Part shown: positions 7,179 to 15,804 of the stretch, one piece after another | Layout: each line of letters begins with the position of its first letter | How positions within the stretch are numbered: position 1 is the first letter of the stretch | Assembly: GCA_963695075.1 (NCBI GenBank) | Contig: CAVOFR010000007.1 | Coordinates: 1,922,001-1,986,000, forward strand | From: CAWCAL01 sp963695075 | GTDB taxonomy: Bacteria; Actinomycetota; Acidimicrobiia; Acidimicrobiales; CAWCAL01 | Reading direction: 5' to 3' | DNA length: 64,000 nt | Translations under genes and position numbers: made by a program | The notes under the pieces: model-generated | The model's database searches: none | What the model was told of the DNA's origin: nothing | The model's input: the letters and a program-made list of their open reading frames with translations, nothing else

Positions 7179-9779
7179 GTGGGCCCGTCAGCGACCGAAC
7201 AGCTCGTACCCTCGGTCGTCCAGATCCTGGAAGGGCAGTGCCTCGCCCATCCCGACCGGATCTGTGTGGGCGACGGCTCGCGAACACTCACATTCGGTGA
7301 GCTCGACGAGCGGTCGGACCGGTTGGCCCGCCGCCTCGTGCTCTCGGGCGTCGAGCCGGGATCGATCGTCGGCATCTGCCTGGACCGGTCGATCGCCGCA
7401 ATCATCGCCGTCGTCGGCACCCTGAAGGTGGGGGCGGCCTACCTTCCACTCGATCCCACTCACCCGGGATCGCGCCTCGGGTTCATGATCGCCGACGCGG
7501 CCCCTGTCGTGGTCGTCACCGAATATGCGACGCAAGACCGGCTTCCGGCGGCGACCCCGGTCCTCTGCGTGGACCGGGCGAGCCCCAGGAGCGTGACCTG
7601 GTCGGGGAATGGGTTCACAGGACCTCTCCATGCGGCCAGTCCGGCCTATGTGGTCTACACGTCCGGAACGACAGGGACGCCGAAGGGGGTCGTCGTACCC
7701 CATCGGGCTCTGGCGGCCCACGTCCGGGCGGTGAGCGAGTCGTTCGACCTGGACGAGAGCGACCGAGTTCTGCAATTCGCCTCCCTGAGTTTCGACGTCG
7801 CCGCCGAGGAGCTGTTCCCGACCTGGGCGAGGGGCGGAGCCGTCGTGCTCGCCCCGCCGATGATCGAGTCGTTCCGGCACTTCGACCGCTTCCTCCGCGA
7901 GGAACAGCTCACCGTCGTGAATCTGCCCACGCCGTTCTGGCACGGATGGGTGAACCACCTGGAGCGCGATCCCAGCGCTGGTGTTCCCGATTCCCTGCGC
8001 CTCGTCGTGGTCGGTAGCGATACGGCGTCGCCGGAGCATCTCAGGACCTGGCGCCGGCTGGTCGACGACCGCGTTCGATGGCTGAACGCGTACGGCGTGA
8101 CCGAGACGACGATCACGGCCACGACGTACGAGCCGACCACCGAGGCGGCCGAGCTCGACCGGTCCGTGGTTGCCGTGGGTCGGCCTCTCGACCACGTGAC
8201 CGTCTCGATCGTGGACGACGCCGGTGAGGCGGTCGCCGACGGGGAGGTCGGTGAGCTGGTCATCGGTGGTGAGGGGGTGGCATCGGGCTATCTGAACCGG
8301 CCCGAGCTGACCCGGGAACGATTCGTTCCCGACCCCGCCCGTCCTGGCTCGGACCGGCTGGTCTACCGCACGGGTGACCTCGTCCGCTGGCGAGCCGATC
8401 GGAACCTGGAGTTCCTCGGCCGATTCGACGACCAAGTCAAGATCCGGGGCATCCGGGTGGAGCGTGGTGAGATCGAGTCTGTTCTGGCGTCTCATCCCAG
8501 CGTCGAACAGGCGGTCGTTCTCGCCCGCCGGGACGCACTTCGAGCTTTCGTGACCATCAGGCCCGATCGACCGCTCGAAGTGGGGGAGCTACAGGACCTC
8601 GTAAGCGACCGGTTCCCCACGTACATGAGGCCGGCGTCGTTCGCGGTCGTCGAAGCGATTCCGGTCACCTCGAACGGCAAGATCGACCACGAGTCGCTGC
8701 TCGGATCGACCGGCTCGGGGCCATCGGGACGGCCACCGCCGCAGACCGGAGAGCTCACGCCGACCGAACGCGACCTTCTTCGCATCTGGTGCCGGGTACT
8801 CGGCGATTCGACCATCGGGATGGCTGACGACTTCTTCGATCTGGGCGGCCACTCGCTCCGAGCCCTGGAGCTGGTGAGCGACATCGAGACCGAGATGGGG
8901 GTGACCCTGCCCTTGTCCACCTTCTTGGAGGCCCCGACCGTCGCCGCCCTCGCTCGGGTGATCGACCACCGTGATCCGGCCGAGCTGGCCTCGCTGATCG
9001 TCCCGCTCCGCCCCGGTGGTGTGGATGCACCCCTGTTCCTCGTACACGCGGATGCGAGCGTCATGTTCTACCGGCCTCTGGCGCGGCGACTCTCAGCGTG
9101 CCGGTCGGTCTACGGCGTGCAGGCACCGACCGACATGGAGACGGCGCCCCGATCGATCGAGGGGCGAGCAACGCTCTACCTCGACGCGATCCGAGAGGTG
9201 CAGCCTGCTGGACCGTATCTGCTCGCCGGCTATTCGATGGGAGGTCTGTTCGCCTACGAGATGGCCCGGCAGCTGGTCGCGGCCGGCGAGACCGTCTCCT
9301 TCTTCGGCGCGATCGACGGGCGGGCCGACTACCGGGCCGGCGAGAAGACACGACGGGAGCGTCTGGCGAATCTCGCCCTCAACCTCTCCTTGCGACGGCA
9401 TGGCCCCCACGGCGTTCTCGCGTACGTACGGGAGCGGACGTGGGAGAGGATCCGCACCGTCGTGAACAGGGCGCGTGCGTCGATTCGCGAGCGCCTCGGG
9501 AGCTCGGTTCCGCCTGACATCGCGTACGTCCGAGCCGCCGTCATCCACCGGGAGATGACCGACGCCTACCGGGCCTTGCCTTCGTCGGTGCCGGTGACCC
9601 TGTTCCTGGCCGAGCACCAGCCGAGCGCCATCGACTCGGACGACTACTTCGGCTGGCGGAGCGTCGCCCGCAGCGGGTTCAACGTCGAGATGATCCCGGC
9701 GACGCACCACACCCTGATGACCGAGCCCGACGTGGCAGCGCTGGCAGAGCAGCTTCAGGCAGGACTCGACCGCGCCTGA
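7179..9779 (+). CDS. stand-alone NRPS-like enzyme, A-PCP-TE
   Basis: 866 residues, one module. An adenylation domain shows YTSGTTGTPKG (A3, about 160), FDVAAEELF (A4), NAYGVTETTI (A5), YRTGDLVRW (A7, about 395), GRFDDQVKIRGIRVERGE (A8) and NGKID (A10, about 501). A carrier domain follows with DLGGHSLRAL, whose Ser (about 558) takes phosphopantetheine, then a type I thioesterase with GYSMGG (about 684). There is no condensation domain, so it probably activates one acid and releases it as an ester, dimer or free product. Asp at the start of A4 suggests an alpha-amino acid substrate. The GTG start lies only two bases after AGGAGG, so initiation position is slightly doubtful. No partner biosynthesis genes lie beside it. 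Confidence 0.9.
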   Translation: MGPSATEQLVPSVVQILEGQCLAHPDRICVGDGSRTLTFGELDERSDRLARRLVLSGVEPGSIVGICLDRSIAAIIAVVGTLKVGAAYLPLDPTHPGSRLGFMIADAAPVVVVTEYATQDRLPAATPVLCVDRASPRSVTWSGNGFTGPLHAASPAYVVYTSGTTGTPKGVVVPHRALAAHVRAVSESFDLDESDRVLQFASLSFDVAAEELFPTWARGGAVVLAPPMIESFRHFDRFLREEQLTVVNLPTPFWHGWVNHLERDPSAGVPDSLRLVVVGSDTASPEHLRTWRRLVDDRVRWLNAYGVTETTITATTYEPTTEAAELDRSVVAVGRPLDHVTVSIVDDAGEAVADGEVGELVIGGEGVASGYLNRPELTRERFVPDPARPGSDRLVYRTGDLVRWRADRNLEFLGRFDDQVKIRGIRVERGEIESVLASHPSVEQAVVLARRDALRAFVTIRPDRPLEVGELQDLVSDRFPTYMRPASFAVVEAIPVTSNGKIDHESLLGSTGSGPSGRPPPQTGELTPTERDLLRIWCRVLGDSTIGMADDFFDLGGHSLRALELVSDIETEMGVTLPLSTFLEAPTVAALARVIDHRDPAELASLIVPLRPGGVDAPLFLVHADASVMFYRPLARRLSACRSVYGVQAPTDMETAPRSIEGRATLYLDAIREVQPAGPYLLAGYSMGGLFAYEMARQLVAAGETVSFFGAIDGRADYRAGEKTRRERLANLALNLSLRRHGPHGVLAYVRERTWERIRTVVNRARASIRERLGSSVPPDIAYVRAAVIHREMTDAYRALPSSVPVTLFLAEHQPSAIDSDDYFGWRSVARSGFNVEMIPATHHTLMTEPDVAALAEQLQAGLDRA

Positions 9780-9830
9780 TCCGGACCCGACAATCCGGCG
9801 GAGGGGCGGGTCGTTCTGCCGGAGCGTAGG

Positions 9831-10244
9831 GTGACCATCGTGGCCGTCTCTCAGCCTCAGCCATCTCCATCGGGGGCCCTCGAGTGGATCTCACCGGCGT
9901 TGAATCCCGGAGTGATCCTGGGATCGCTCGCCGCCGGCGTGATGCTCTGGATGCCCAGCCACTCGCTCACCACCGCGGTCGGGGCCGCTGTCGCGATGTT
10001 CATCGTCATCGGTGGACTCCGAATCGCTGACCCGTACCTCCAGCCCGTGTGGTGGGCCATCGCCCGGGTTCCGAAGCCCGTCCGGGTGCTGTTGGCCGCG
10101 GGGATGTCGATCGGTTTCTCCATCAGCCAGTTCGGACCGGGCGCCGCTGGCAACGAGGTTTCGGCGGCGCGTACCGCTCTCTTCGTGTCGGTCATCGTGA
10201 GCTACGTGCTGATCCGCCCCGACAAGGACGACTCCGGTGGCTGA
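9831..10244 (+). CDS. small membrane protein, first gene of an unknown five-gene operon
   Basis: 137 residues with a GTG start. A short Pro/Ser/Gln-rich N-terminus is followed by about three or four hydrophobic helices (PGVILGSLAAGVMLWM, LTTAVGAAVAMFIVIGG, VRVLLAAGMSIGFSIS, LFVSVIVSYVLI). No family is recognised. It begins 51 bp after the NRPS stop but its tight link is downstream: its final bases overlap the next gene. It probably belongs to an integral membrane complex with the second gene. Nothing catalytic is visible. Confidence 0.75.
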   Translation: MTIVAVSQPQPSPSGALEWISPALNPGVILGSLAAGVMLWMPSHSLTTAVGAAVAMFIVIGGLRIADPYLQPVWWAIARVPKPVRVLLAAGMSIGFSISQFGPGAAGNEVSAARTALFVSVIVSYVLIRPDKDDSGG

Positions 10245-10932
10245 GGGACCTCCGCCCGGCCCGGCGCCGGGGGCCGGAACCGGTCTCGCTCCGCCATCGG
10301 TGGGAGGCGCCCCGGTCTCCGCCGTCGATCAGCTTTCCGCCGATCCGAGGGTGTTGTGGGTGGGGGCCGTCTCCGCGCTGTCCTCAGGGATTGCTCTCGT
10401 CGCCGCGATCGTGTTGGACCGCCCGCTCTGGCTCTCCTCGGTATTCATCCTCGTCCCCGGTCTGATCGCGTTCACGGCCGCAACCACCCTGGCTCGGCGC
10501 CACGAGCAGCAGCTCTTCCTCACGCGGGTCTGGCGGGCCACCGTCGCCGGGATCCTGGCCACCATCGCCTATGACGTCTCGCGGTTCGTGGTCGAGGTGA
10601 CCGACCTGTCGAGCACCAACTCGTTCAAAGCGATGCCCGTCTTCGGGGCCGGACTCACCGAGCTCTCGACGAACCACGCCGGGGCAATCGCTGCCGGGTG
10701 GGCGTTCCACTTGCTCAACGGGCTGGGCTTCGCCGTCGCCTACATGCTCCTGCTCGCCGGCCGGCGCTGGTGGTGGGGGGTCGTCTACGCCCTCGTGCTC
10801 GAGGCCTTCATGGTGTACCTATACCCCGGATGGCTGGGCGTGGTGATCAGCTCGGAGTTCCTCAGCGTGAGCATCATCGGCCACATCTGCTACGGCGCCG
10901 TCCTCGGCGTGATGGCGGAGCGGACACCGTGA
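10237..10932 (+). CDS. polytopic membrane protein, second gene of the unknown operon
   Basis: 231 residues; the GTG start lies inside the end of the preceding gene (8-bp overlap). After a Pro/Gly-rich cytoplasmic leader there are about six hydrophobic helices, including VLWVGAVSALSSGIALVAAI, VFILVPGLIAFTAATTLA, WAFHLLNGLGFAVAYMLLLA and GVVYALVLEAFMVYLYP. A polar stretch after the third helix (VVEVTDLSSTNSFKAMPVFG) may be a re-entrant or periplasmic loop. No transporter signature is recognised. Coupled translation with the membrane protein before it and the secreted protein after it suggests a shared assembly. Confidence 0.8.
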   Translation: MAEGPPPGPAPGAGTGLAPPSVGGAPVSAVDQLSADPRVLWVGAVSALSSGIALVAAIVLDRPLWLSSVFILVPGLIAFTAATTLARRHEQQLFLTRVWRATVAGILATIAYDVSRFVVEVTDLSSTNSFKAMPVFGAGLTELSTNHAGAIAAGWAFHLLNGLGFAVAYMLLLAGRRWWWGVVYALVLEAFMVYLYPGWLGVVISSEFLSVSIIGHICYGAVLGVMAERTP

Positions 10933-12110
10933 TCCGGCGCGGCGCCGGAGCACTGCTCGTCATGATGGGGCTCATTCTCGCCTTCGAAGCCCCCGCTGGT
11001 GCCGACAACTGCGATGAGCTGCTGGAGCAAGAAGGGATCATCAGCAGTGTCGGCGACGAGGCCGTCGTGTCCGACTGCCTGCGGACCGGTGGTGTCTTCG
11101 GCCAGACCGTGGGGACCGTCGTGGCCGTGGTCGGCGTGGGCATAGCCACGATCGGGATGAGCCGGACCAAGACCAAGGATCCCAGAATCCCGACCGAGAA
11201 GGTCGACGCCGGCAGGGACCCCTGCGTGGCGAAGAACCAGTGGCGCAACCGCCTCAACGACCTCGAGGCCGCGAAGGGGCGGCTCGAGGACATGATCCGC
11301 CGCGAGTACGGGTCGTACGCAGCCGAAGCCGAGCGCCTGGCGCACCACTACGAGTCGATCCGGCAGGGTCGGTGGTACGCGAATGCGGCCCGGATCCGAG
11401 CGGGCCTGATCACGACCGGGGGCTATGGTGCCGCCGGTGCCGCGGTGGTGGGCGCGGGTGCGGCCATCGCCTCGGCGGCCACCGCCCTCGGCGGCACGTT
11501 GCCCGCCGGCGTGACCTCGGCCATGCCGTGGCTGGTCCCGGTGGAGGGGGCGGGGGCGTTCGGCGCGACCGCGATCGGTAGCGCGGGCGGAGTTGCCGCA
11601 CGAACGGCCGGAAGCGCGGTGGCCGGAGTCGGCATGGCCGGCGTCGGGCCGTACTCGGTTCCACCGTTCACCGGAATCCCGCTCGACATCTATCCCGATT
11701 TCGAGATCAAGTTCAATCCTCTGGCCGCCGGCGTCTCAGAGCGGGACAAGCTGCTGAACGAGATCGGTCGGAACACGGCCGACTACCTGAACGACGCTGC
11801 CCGGCTCAACCGGAATTGGGCCGCATGGGGCGCCGAGCGCCAGGCCGACCTGAACCGGCTGCACCAGGAGTTCAACGACGCTTTCAACCAGGCGAAGGCG
11901 GCCCACGAGGCGTGTCGGCAGCAGGAAGGGGGCTTCGCCAACTCGGTCGCGAGCAGGCTCGGGCTGATGCCCAGCGAGCTCAAGCCCTACGACGGCCTCG
12001 TACCGCAATCGCAGATCCTGATCGGGCAGCTGCCCCTCATGGTCGACGTGCTGAATACCTCTCAGATGCCGTACTTCTCCTGGCCCGAGCCCAGCCGGTT
12101 GTTCCGATGA
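10929..12110 (+). CDS. secreted or membrane-anchored Ala/Gly-rich protein, unknown family
   Basis: 393 residues. The GTG start at 10929 was chosen because it overlaps the previous stop (GTGA) and begins a clear Sec signal peptide (RRGAGALLVMMGLILAFEA, cleavage near AGA-DN). The mature part has a second hydrophobic helix (TVGTVVAVVGVGIATIGMS), a charged helical stretch with two cysteines (DPCVAKNQWRNRLNDLEAAK), a long Ala/Gly-rich weakly hydrophobic segment at about 165-240, and a helical C-terminus (LNRLHQEFNDAFNQAKAAHE). The Ala/Gly segment flanked by amphipathic helices could insert into or line a membrane, but this is inference. No homologous family is recognised. Its stop overlaps the next start. 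Confidence 0.8.
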   Translation: MIRRGAGALLVMMGLILAFEAPAGADNCDELLEQEGIISSVGDEAVVSDCLRTGGVFGQTVGTVVAVVGVGIATIGMSRTKTKDPRIPTEKVDAGRDPCVAKNQWRNRLNDLEAAKGRLEDMIRREYGSYAAEAERLAHHYESIRQGRWYANAARIRAGLITTGGYGAAGAAVVGAGAAIASAATALGGTLPAGVTSAMPWLVPVEGAGAFGATAIGSAGGVAARTAGSAVAGVGMAGVGPYSVPPFTGIPLDIYPDFEIKFNPLAAGVSERDKLLNEIGRNTADYLNDAARLNRNWAAWGAERQADLNRLHQEFNDAFNQAKAAHEACRQQEGGFANSVASRLGLMPSELKPYDGLVPQSQILIGQLPLMVDVLNTSQMPYFSWPEPSRLFR

Positions 12111-12769
12111 GCGCCGACCGACCAGGGCTCGACCTGGCCGATCTCCTGCGGCTCGCCGGACTCGAGGCCGCGGCGCGGTCGGCCACGGCAACCGAGGCGA
12201 CGATCGAAGTGCAGGGTCGCGAGGTCTCCGTTCGCCTCGAGGGCGGGCTGTGCAGCATGGCGACGACCGAGCAGCTGCAGGCCACGACCCCTGATCTCGA
12301 GTTGCTGGGACTGAGTCAGCCGGGCGACACCTCGGTCCTCGTCAGCGGTGACGAGGCCGTTGTGAGCCGCATCCTCCCCGGACCTGACGCCGACGACCTG
12401 CGCGGTGCGGTCCATGGGCTGGTCAAGGCCGCGGCGATCGTCGGTGAGGCATCGGCGCAGGTCGCGGTGATGCTCGAGAGCGTGGAGGCCGAGCCCGATG
12501 TCGTAGGGGCGATCGCGGGGGCGCCCGAGCCCGAGTTCGAGTCAGCCGACCATCTGGTCGAGGCGATCGAGTCGCTCGCGATCCACATAGCCGTCCATTC
12601 ACCCCAGCCGGCGTGGTCGACCGGCGATCAGTCGGTCCCGCCGGTGGCACAGCTCGTTCCGGGCACGAAGTACGAAGCGATCGACATCAACGACGGCATC
12701 GTCCGCGTCTTCCTCGACGACGGCTCGGTCGTCCACACGAATGCCGCACCCCTGATCTGGTACCAGTAG
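12107..12769 (+). CDS. unknown two-domain protein with SH3-like tail
   Basis: 220 residues; the ATG overlaps the previous stop as ATGA. There is no signal peptide. Residues about 10-130 form an alpha/beta domain (LADLLRLAGLEAAA, VSVRLEGGLCSMA, a long helix DDLRGAVHGLVKAAAIVG), similar in order to the first domain of the next gene's protein, so the two look like paralogues. The tail AQLVPGTKYEAIDINDGIVR and the end of the protein resemble a small SH3-like barrel. The first domain recalls YbjN or secretion-chaperone folds in outline, an impression only. Probably cytoplasmic, working with its membrane-protein neighbours. Confidence 0.7.
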   Translation: MSADRPGLDLADLLRLAGLEAAARSATATEATIEVQGREVSVRLEGGLCSMATTEQLQATTPDLELLGLSQPGDTSVLVSGDEAVVSRILPGPDADDLRGAVHGLVKAAAIVGEASAQVAVMLESVEAEPDVVGAIAGAPEPEFESADHLVEAIESLAIHIAVHSPQPAWSTGDQSVPPVAQLVPGTKYEAIDINDGIVRVFLDDGSVVHTNAAPLIWYQ

Positions 12770-12778
12770 GAGTTGACG

Positions 12779-13516
12779 ATGAACCTGACCGAGACCGTGC
12801 AGCAAGCCGGCCTGACGCCGGTTGGTGATCCTCCGGCGGTGGACCTCACGCTTGCGGGCAAGGCGGTCCGGGTGCTCCTCCGCGAGGTGGGGCCCCTGGT
12901 CGAGTGTCAGGCCACGGTTGCCGTCGACGAGCCGACCGAGGGCTTCCATCCGGCGACCGCGTCTCTGAGTGCGCCGGGGGACACCGCGATCACGGTGGAG
13001 CGCCAGGCCATCTCGGTCACCCGGCGGCTGGCCTCACCGAGCATCGGTGTTCTGTACGACGTCGTGCACGAGGTCGGCAAGGGGGCGGTGAGTGTGGCCC
13101 GGATGCTGAACGAGGTGGCCGAGCTGACCCGGCAGGTCGCCGGCATCGAGGCGGGCGAGGCCGAATCGGTCCCGCTCGCCGGCGATCTCGAGCCGCCGCC
13201 GACGGCTGAGTCCATGGCGGGGGCGGCCCCTCCTCCGCCCGCCCCTCCTCCGCCCGCTGCTGCTGCTCCTCCTCCGCCGACCGCGGCGCCCACCCAGCCC
13301 GTCGCGGCCGCGGAGGCGAAGGTCGCCCTCTGGTGGGGGTACGTCCAGGCGCCGACGGTGATCATGCAGGGCGATGCGACCCGAACCCCGGTGGCGACGC
13401 TGCAGCCGGGCACCTTTTTCGCGGTCGTCGATGAGCAGGGCGACTGGTTGCAGGTCGACGATGGTGTGGGCCACCAGGGCTGGCTCGGCCGAACCCAGTT
13501 CATCCGCCACCAGTAG
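12779..13516 (+). CDS. protein with bacterial SH3 domain and proline-rich linker
   Basis: 245 residues. The ATG at 12779 is preferred over a TTG two codons earlier because AGGAG at 12768-12772 sits at the right distance. Residues 1-130 repeat the alpha/beta plan of the previous protein (LTETVQQAGL, then VRVLLREVGPLVECQATVAV and a helix SVARMLNEVAELTRQVAG). A linker of repeated PPPPAP/AAPPPP follows at about 145-175, then a C-terminal bacterial SH3 domain (ATRTPVATLQPGTFFAVVDE, GWLGRTQFI). Such domains bind peptides or peptidoglycan, but no export signal is seen. Last gene of the operon; it meets the CocE gene tail-to-tail. Confidence 0.78.
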   Translation: MNLTETVQQAGLTPVGDPPAVDLTLAGKAVRVLLREVGPLVECQATVAVDEPTEGFHPATASLSAPGDTAITVERQAISVTRRLASPSIGVLYDVVHEVGKGAVSVARMLNEVAELTRQVAGIEAGEAESVPLAGDLEPPPTAESMAGAAPPPPAPPPPAAAAPPPPTAAPTQPVAAAEAKVALWWGYVQAPTVIMQGDATRTPVATLQPGTFFAVVDEQGDWLQVDDGVGHQGWLGRTQFIRHQ

Positions 13517-13520
13517 CCGT

Positions 13521-13577
13521 CCCAGCCGAAATCTGGTCCCGGGCCGTCGGTTCCCGACGGTCGGACCACCCCAGTTC
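13521..13577 (-). repeat. 57-bp intergenic hairpin repeat, copy 1
   Basis: Read on the minus strand this sits directly after the CocE stop. Its core is a hairpin, CCGTCGG and CCGACGG around a three-base loop at 13544-13560, followed by GGGACCAGATTTCGG. A second copy in the same relation to its upstream gene lies at 20212-20268, with GAAC, TGG, the hairpin and the GGACCAGATTTCGG tail all kept. It sits between convergent genes and could end transcription from both sides, though no T-run follows. Confidence 0.75.
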
Positions 13578-13584
13578 GGCCGTC

Positions 13585-15804
13585 TCAGTGGTTCCGAATC
13601 GGCTCGGCGTCGCGAACGGGCTGGCCGCGGAGCGATCCGGCCGGGGGGTGATCTTCGGGGTGGGGGACACCCTGGACCCAGACGGGCAGCACGAGGGCCG
13701 AAGCGTGGGTCCCACCAACACCGACGCCATGACGGGCCCCGGCGACGGTCGGGTTGTCGAAGCACCAGAACGGATGATCCCGCCCGGGTGTCGAGATCTG
13801 CAGTCGCAGCCGCGATCCGACCCGCAGGACATGGGTCACCGGGTAGATCGGCACGCGGAAGTCGACCCACTCGCCGGGCTCGAGAAGCATGTGGTCCTCG
13901 GGGCGGAACGTGTAGTCGACGTGCAGTTCGTCGCTGAGCACCGGATCCTCGGCCCGGTGGGCCGGCCGGTGCCATCCCGACTGCAGACGCTGTTCCAGCC
14001 CGTCGGGTCGGATCTCGGTCAGGGTGACCTGCACCGAGGTGTCGGCCGAGCCCGGCTTCAGCCAGAGAGCGACATGGCCCGAACCGGCGATGGTGAGCGG
14101 CTGGTCGAACGGTGCGGTCTCGTAGGTCGCGCTGTGTTCGTCGGAGAACCGGGTCCAGGTGATCGGCACGTCGGGCTGGGTGAACCGGTTGAGGTCGTCG
14201 AGGAGCTCGCCCGAGTAGGCCAGGTCTCCGGCCTCGTGGTCGTCCAGGTACCAATCGACGTGGGTGTCGGCCGGGGCCTTAGAGCCCAGACCACCGCCCG
14301 GTTCGAGCCACCACCGTCGGCTCTCGATTCCGGGCGGTGGGAAGCTCTCGACAGACGTTTCGTACCGGTGAGCGGTGGCGCCGAGGACCTCGTGGCCGGC
14401 GCCGTTCTCGAAGAGGATTCGCACCCGGGGCTCGGCCGCGTACGCATCGAAGGCGGCGGCGAAGTCGTCGCCGAAGTGATCGAAGCGGTCGGGCTCGAAC
14501 TCGGGTTCGTAGCCGAACACCTCCTGGAACTGCGACGGTGCCAGCTGGCGGACCATCTCGTTGACCTTCGGAATGCGACGAGCGACGTGGAACGAGAGGA
14601 ACTCGAACCAGCGCAGGATCACCATCGGGCTGTACCCGTCGGGATGGTGGCCGTTCATCACCGTGAATCGGGCATCGGGCGACGAGGCGAAGTCGCCGAG
14701 CATCAAGGCGAACCGGCTGCCGGTCTGCTCATCCTGCCACGAGCCCGTGAGGTAGACCGGCACGTCGATGCGGTCGACGAACGACGCGGCGCGCCTCTGC
14801 TCCATCGCGGGGCTGAAGAACTCGACGGCTCGACCGAAGCTCTCGAAGTCGAAGTTCTGGGAGCGGATCAGCTGGTTCTCGGCCGCGGTCTCGTCGCCCG
14901 CGTCGATGCGGGCCTGGTCCCAGGCCTGACCACCGACCTGGGTCTCGGCGTCGCGCATGGCGAGCCAGGCTCGGGTGAAGCCGCTGTTGTAGGTGCCGCC
15001 GGGCCACTGCTGCCGCCACAGGTCGTCGATCACCGACAGCGGGGTGATCGCCGCCAGATGGGGCGGGCGGGCCGCGGCGACGTACAGCTGACTGATGCCG
15101 GGGTAGCTGAGCCCGACCATGCCGACGTGATGGTGCTGGACCCATGGCTGGCGGGCGACCGATTCGACCACGTCGTATCCGTCCGCGGCCTGGGCCGGGC
15201 TGAACACGTCGAACACGCCGCCGGAACAACCGGTCCCGCGCATGTTGACCCCGACCGTGGCGAAGCCCATGAGGTTCGCCAAGAGCGTGCCGGGTTGGGG
15301 CTCGTCGGGGTTGGAGGGTCCGTAGCCCGAGTACTCGATCACGGTGGGGTAGGGAGGTGGCCCGTACAGCGCTTCGATCGGGAACCGCACCATGGCCGAG
15401 AGCCGTGTCCCGTCACGTGTGCGGATGTAGCCGAATCCCTCCGGCACCGCCTGGTCGTAGAGCGACGGGTCGGGGACGTCGCTCAGGGCGAGGACGCGAA
15501 CGGTTCCGCAGTCGACCGGCGGTGACGCGGATTGGTCGACCACCCGGTACTCACCGGGCGCGACGGTGTTGCCGGTGCGGAGGGCCGCGATGAGCTCGGA
15601 TCGCTCGGACAGGACGGAGTGCTCAGCGGGGACGAACGCCAGATGGGCGTTGCCCACCTCGTCGGCGAGCAGGGTGACGATCGGCTGCTCACCGGCATCG
15701 ACGCGGGAGATGGCCAGCTCGGCCCCCGGTCGAGCGCCGGTGATCGTCAGCGTTTCAACCCCGCCCGTCAGGGTGATGGCGCCGGTCTGGCCCCCTGTGC
15801 TCAT
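13585..15804 (-). CDS. CocE/NonD family alpha/beta hydrolase (X-Pro peptidase S15 fold)
   Basis: 739 residues, ATG start overlapping the upstream stop by four bases. The peptidase S15 catalytic core has the nucleophile elbow GLSYPGIS (Ser near 231) and the oxyanion-side motif MRGTGCSGG before it; PDARFTVMNGHHPDG lies in the region expected for the acid and histidine. The C-terminal half is the jelly-roll domain of this family (VPIYPVTHVLRVGSRLRLQI). An N-terminal beta domain of about 120 residues precedes the catalytic part. Members hydrolyse esters, amides or X-Pro peptides. No signal peptide is seen. Placement after RimK-, RimB- and AstE-like genes favours a peptide or amide substrate. Confidence 0.88.
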   Translation of the reverse strand: MSTGGQTGAITLTGGVETLTITGARPGAELAISRVDAGEQPIVTLLADEVGNAHLAFVPAEHSVLSERSELIAALRTGNTVAPGEYRVVDQSASPPVDCGTVRVLALSDVPDPSLYDQAVPEGFGYIRTRDGTRLSAMVRFPIEALYGPPPYPTVIEYSGYGPSNPDEPQPGTLLANLMGFATVGVNMRGTGCSGGVFDVFSPAQAADGYDVVESVARQPWVQHHHVGMVGLSYPGISQLYVAAARPPHLAAITPLSVIDDLWRQQWPGGTYNSGFTRAWLAMRDAETQVGGQAWDQARIDAGDETAAENQLIRSQNFDFESFGRAVEFFSPAMEQRRAASFVDRIDVPVYLTGSWQDEQTGSRFALMLGDFASSPDARFTVMNGHHPDGYSPMVILRWFEFLSFHVARRIPKVNEMVRQLAPSQFQEVFGYEPEFEPDRFDHFGDDFAAAFDAYAAEPRVRILFENGAGHEVLGATAHRYETSVESFPPPGIESRRWWLEPGGGLGSKAPADTHVDWYLDDHEAGDLAYSGELLDDLNRFTQPDVPITWTRFSDEHSATYETAPFDQPLTIAGSGHVALWLKPGSADTSVQVTLTEIRPDGLEQRLQSGWHRPAHRAEDPVLSDELHVDYTFRPEDHMLLEPGEWVDFRVPIYPVTHVLRVGSRLRLQISTPGRDHPFWCFDNPTVAGARHGVGVGGTHASALVLPVWVQGVPHPEDHPPAGSLRGQPVRDAEPIRNH

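Noticed and set aside
5611..7287. Upstream extension of the acyl-CoA dehydrogenase frame across the sigma-factor gene
   Set aside because: It has no start-site support, Arg/Gly/Pro-rich composition typical of antisense of GC-rich coding DNA, and overlaps a well-supported gene.
13201..13290. Repeated CCTCC/GCCG units as a tandem repeat element
   Set aside because: They code for the Pro/Ala-rich linker of the SH3-domain protein and need no other explanation.
13588..15525. Long plus-strand open frame over the CocE gene
   Set aside because: Antisense shadow: no motifs, high Val/Gly/Arg/His content, opposite to a gene with an intact catalytic motif.
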